A DNA stretch of 64,000 nt from Christensenella sp. (GTDB taxonomy: Bacteria; Bacillota; Clostridia; Christensenellales; UBA3700), in the NCBI GenBank assembly GCA_022784465.1, contig JALFUR010000009.1, positions 53,708-117,707 on the forward strand, in the 5' to 3' direction. Position 1 is the first letter of the stretch. Each line of letters opens with the position of its first letter. Below the pieces are notes generated by a model. That model searched no databases, was not told the origin of the DNA, and worked only from the letters and a program-made list of their open reading frames with translations. Positions 63,713 to 64,000 of the stretch are shown here, piece after piece. A program made the translations under genes and the position numbers.

Positions 63713-64000
63713 ATGTCAATGATTAAAATAGAAAACCTTACATTTTCCTATCCAACGAGTTATGATAACATTTTTGAAAATGTAAACTTTCAGATCGACA
63801 CCGATTGGAAACTCGGCTTTGTGGGAAGAAACGGCAGAGGTAAAACTACGCTGTTAAACCTTTTGCTCGGAAAGTATGAGTATAGCGGTAAAATTCACGC
63901 ATCCGTGCAGTTCGATTATTTTCCATATCCCGTATCGGATAAAGCGAAGCTTACGTGTGAAATTTTCTCTGAAATCGCCCCTGCGGCAGAGGAATGGGAG
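63713..64000 (+). CDS. Lsa-type ABC-F ribosomal protection protein, 3' truncated by window
   Basis: The visible 96 residues start MSMIKIENLTFSYP, contain the Walker A motif GFVGRNGRGKTTLLNLLLG (about 38-56) and continue with SVQFDYFPYPVSDKAKLTC. The combination of WKLGFVGRNGRGKTTLL and the FDYFP block resembles Lsa-family ABC-F proteins. These displace lincosamides, streptogramin A and pleuromutilins from the ribosome. GC (about 40%) is above the host average. The leader-peptide attenuator upstream fits drug-induced expression. The second ATPase domain lies outside the window. Confidence 0.82.
   Translation, partial: MSMIKIENLTFSYPTSYDNIFENVNFQIDTDWKLGFVGRNGRGKTTLLNLLLGKYEYSGKIHASVQFDYFPYPVSDKAKLTCEIFSEIAPAAEEWE

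Overview
The window is a low-GC (roughly 30% by eye) chromosome segment with strong AAGGAGG-type ribosome binding sites, lipobox-bearing lipoproteins, GPH-family sugar symporters, a bifunctional AdhE behind Rex-like operators, an HU gene and clostridial-type paralogue families. This fits an anaerobic, fermentative, probably gut-associated member of the Bacillota (Clostridia). That placement is inference; no rRNA or tRNA gene was seen.

Region 1 (1-18.2 kb) is a glycan and hexuronate utilisation locus. It has the tail of a GH2 beta-mannosidase, a divergent AraC regulator, and a long co-directional operon. The operon encodes KDPG aldolase, KDG kinase, glucuronate isomerase, mannonate dehydratase and an SDR mannonate oxidoreductase, which form the complete glucuronate-to-pyruvate/G3P route. 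It continues with three Gfo/Idh/MocA oxidoreductases, a sugar isomerase/epimerase, a CehA/McbA-type PHP hydrolase with its beta-sandwich partner on a separate gene, a GDPD-like protein, an unassigned (alpha/alpha)6-type glycosidase, a GPH transporter and a lipoprotein. I see no classical glucuronidase, so an oxidation-based deglycosylation route is the most interesting hypothesis here.

Region 2 (18.2-28.4 kb) holds two secreted lipoproteins and an arginine gene cluster in decay. argG, argH and argF are intact behind ArgR-like boxes. argC/argJ (a deletion fusion), argB (two nonsense codons plus a frameshift) and argD (two homopolymer insertions) are pseudogenes. Exactly the glutamate-to-ornithine half of the pathway is lost.

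Region 3 (28.4-54.2 kb) is mixed housekeeping and catabolic sequence: HU, a GH2 beta-galactosidase, a PC4-like protein, a CPA2 antiporter, a surface transglutaminase, an AlkD-like protein, PutP, an EEP nuclease-fold protein, an AbiH defence gene, AdhE, a GH35 beta-galactosidase with a second GPH transporter, and a TetR/membrane protein pair.

Region 4 (54.2-64 kb) is an accessory island with patchy, higher GC, long gene-poor gaps and scars. It contains a four-gene DUF3990/DUF3791 cassette (putative ADP-ribosyltransferase-fold toxin module), a tandem CPCC protein, an AbiEi/AbiEii toxin-antitoxin pair, a stray phosphotransferase, an internally deleted AraC pseudogene, an unrecognised two-gene unit, a cluster of nested palindromes, XRE and ArdA genes truncated into each other, and the start of an Lsa-type ABC-F antibiotic-resistance gene behind a leader-peptide attenuator.
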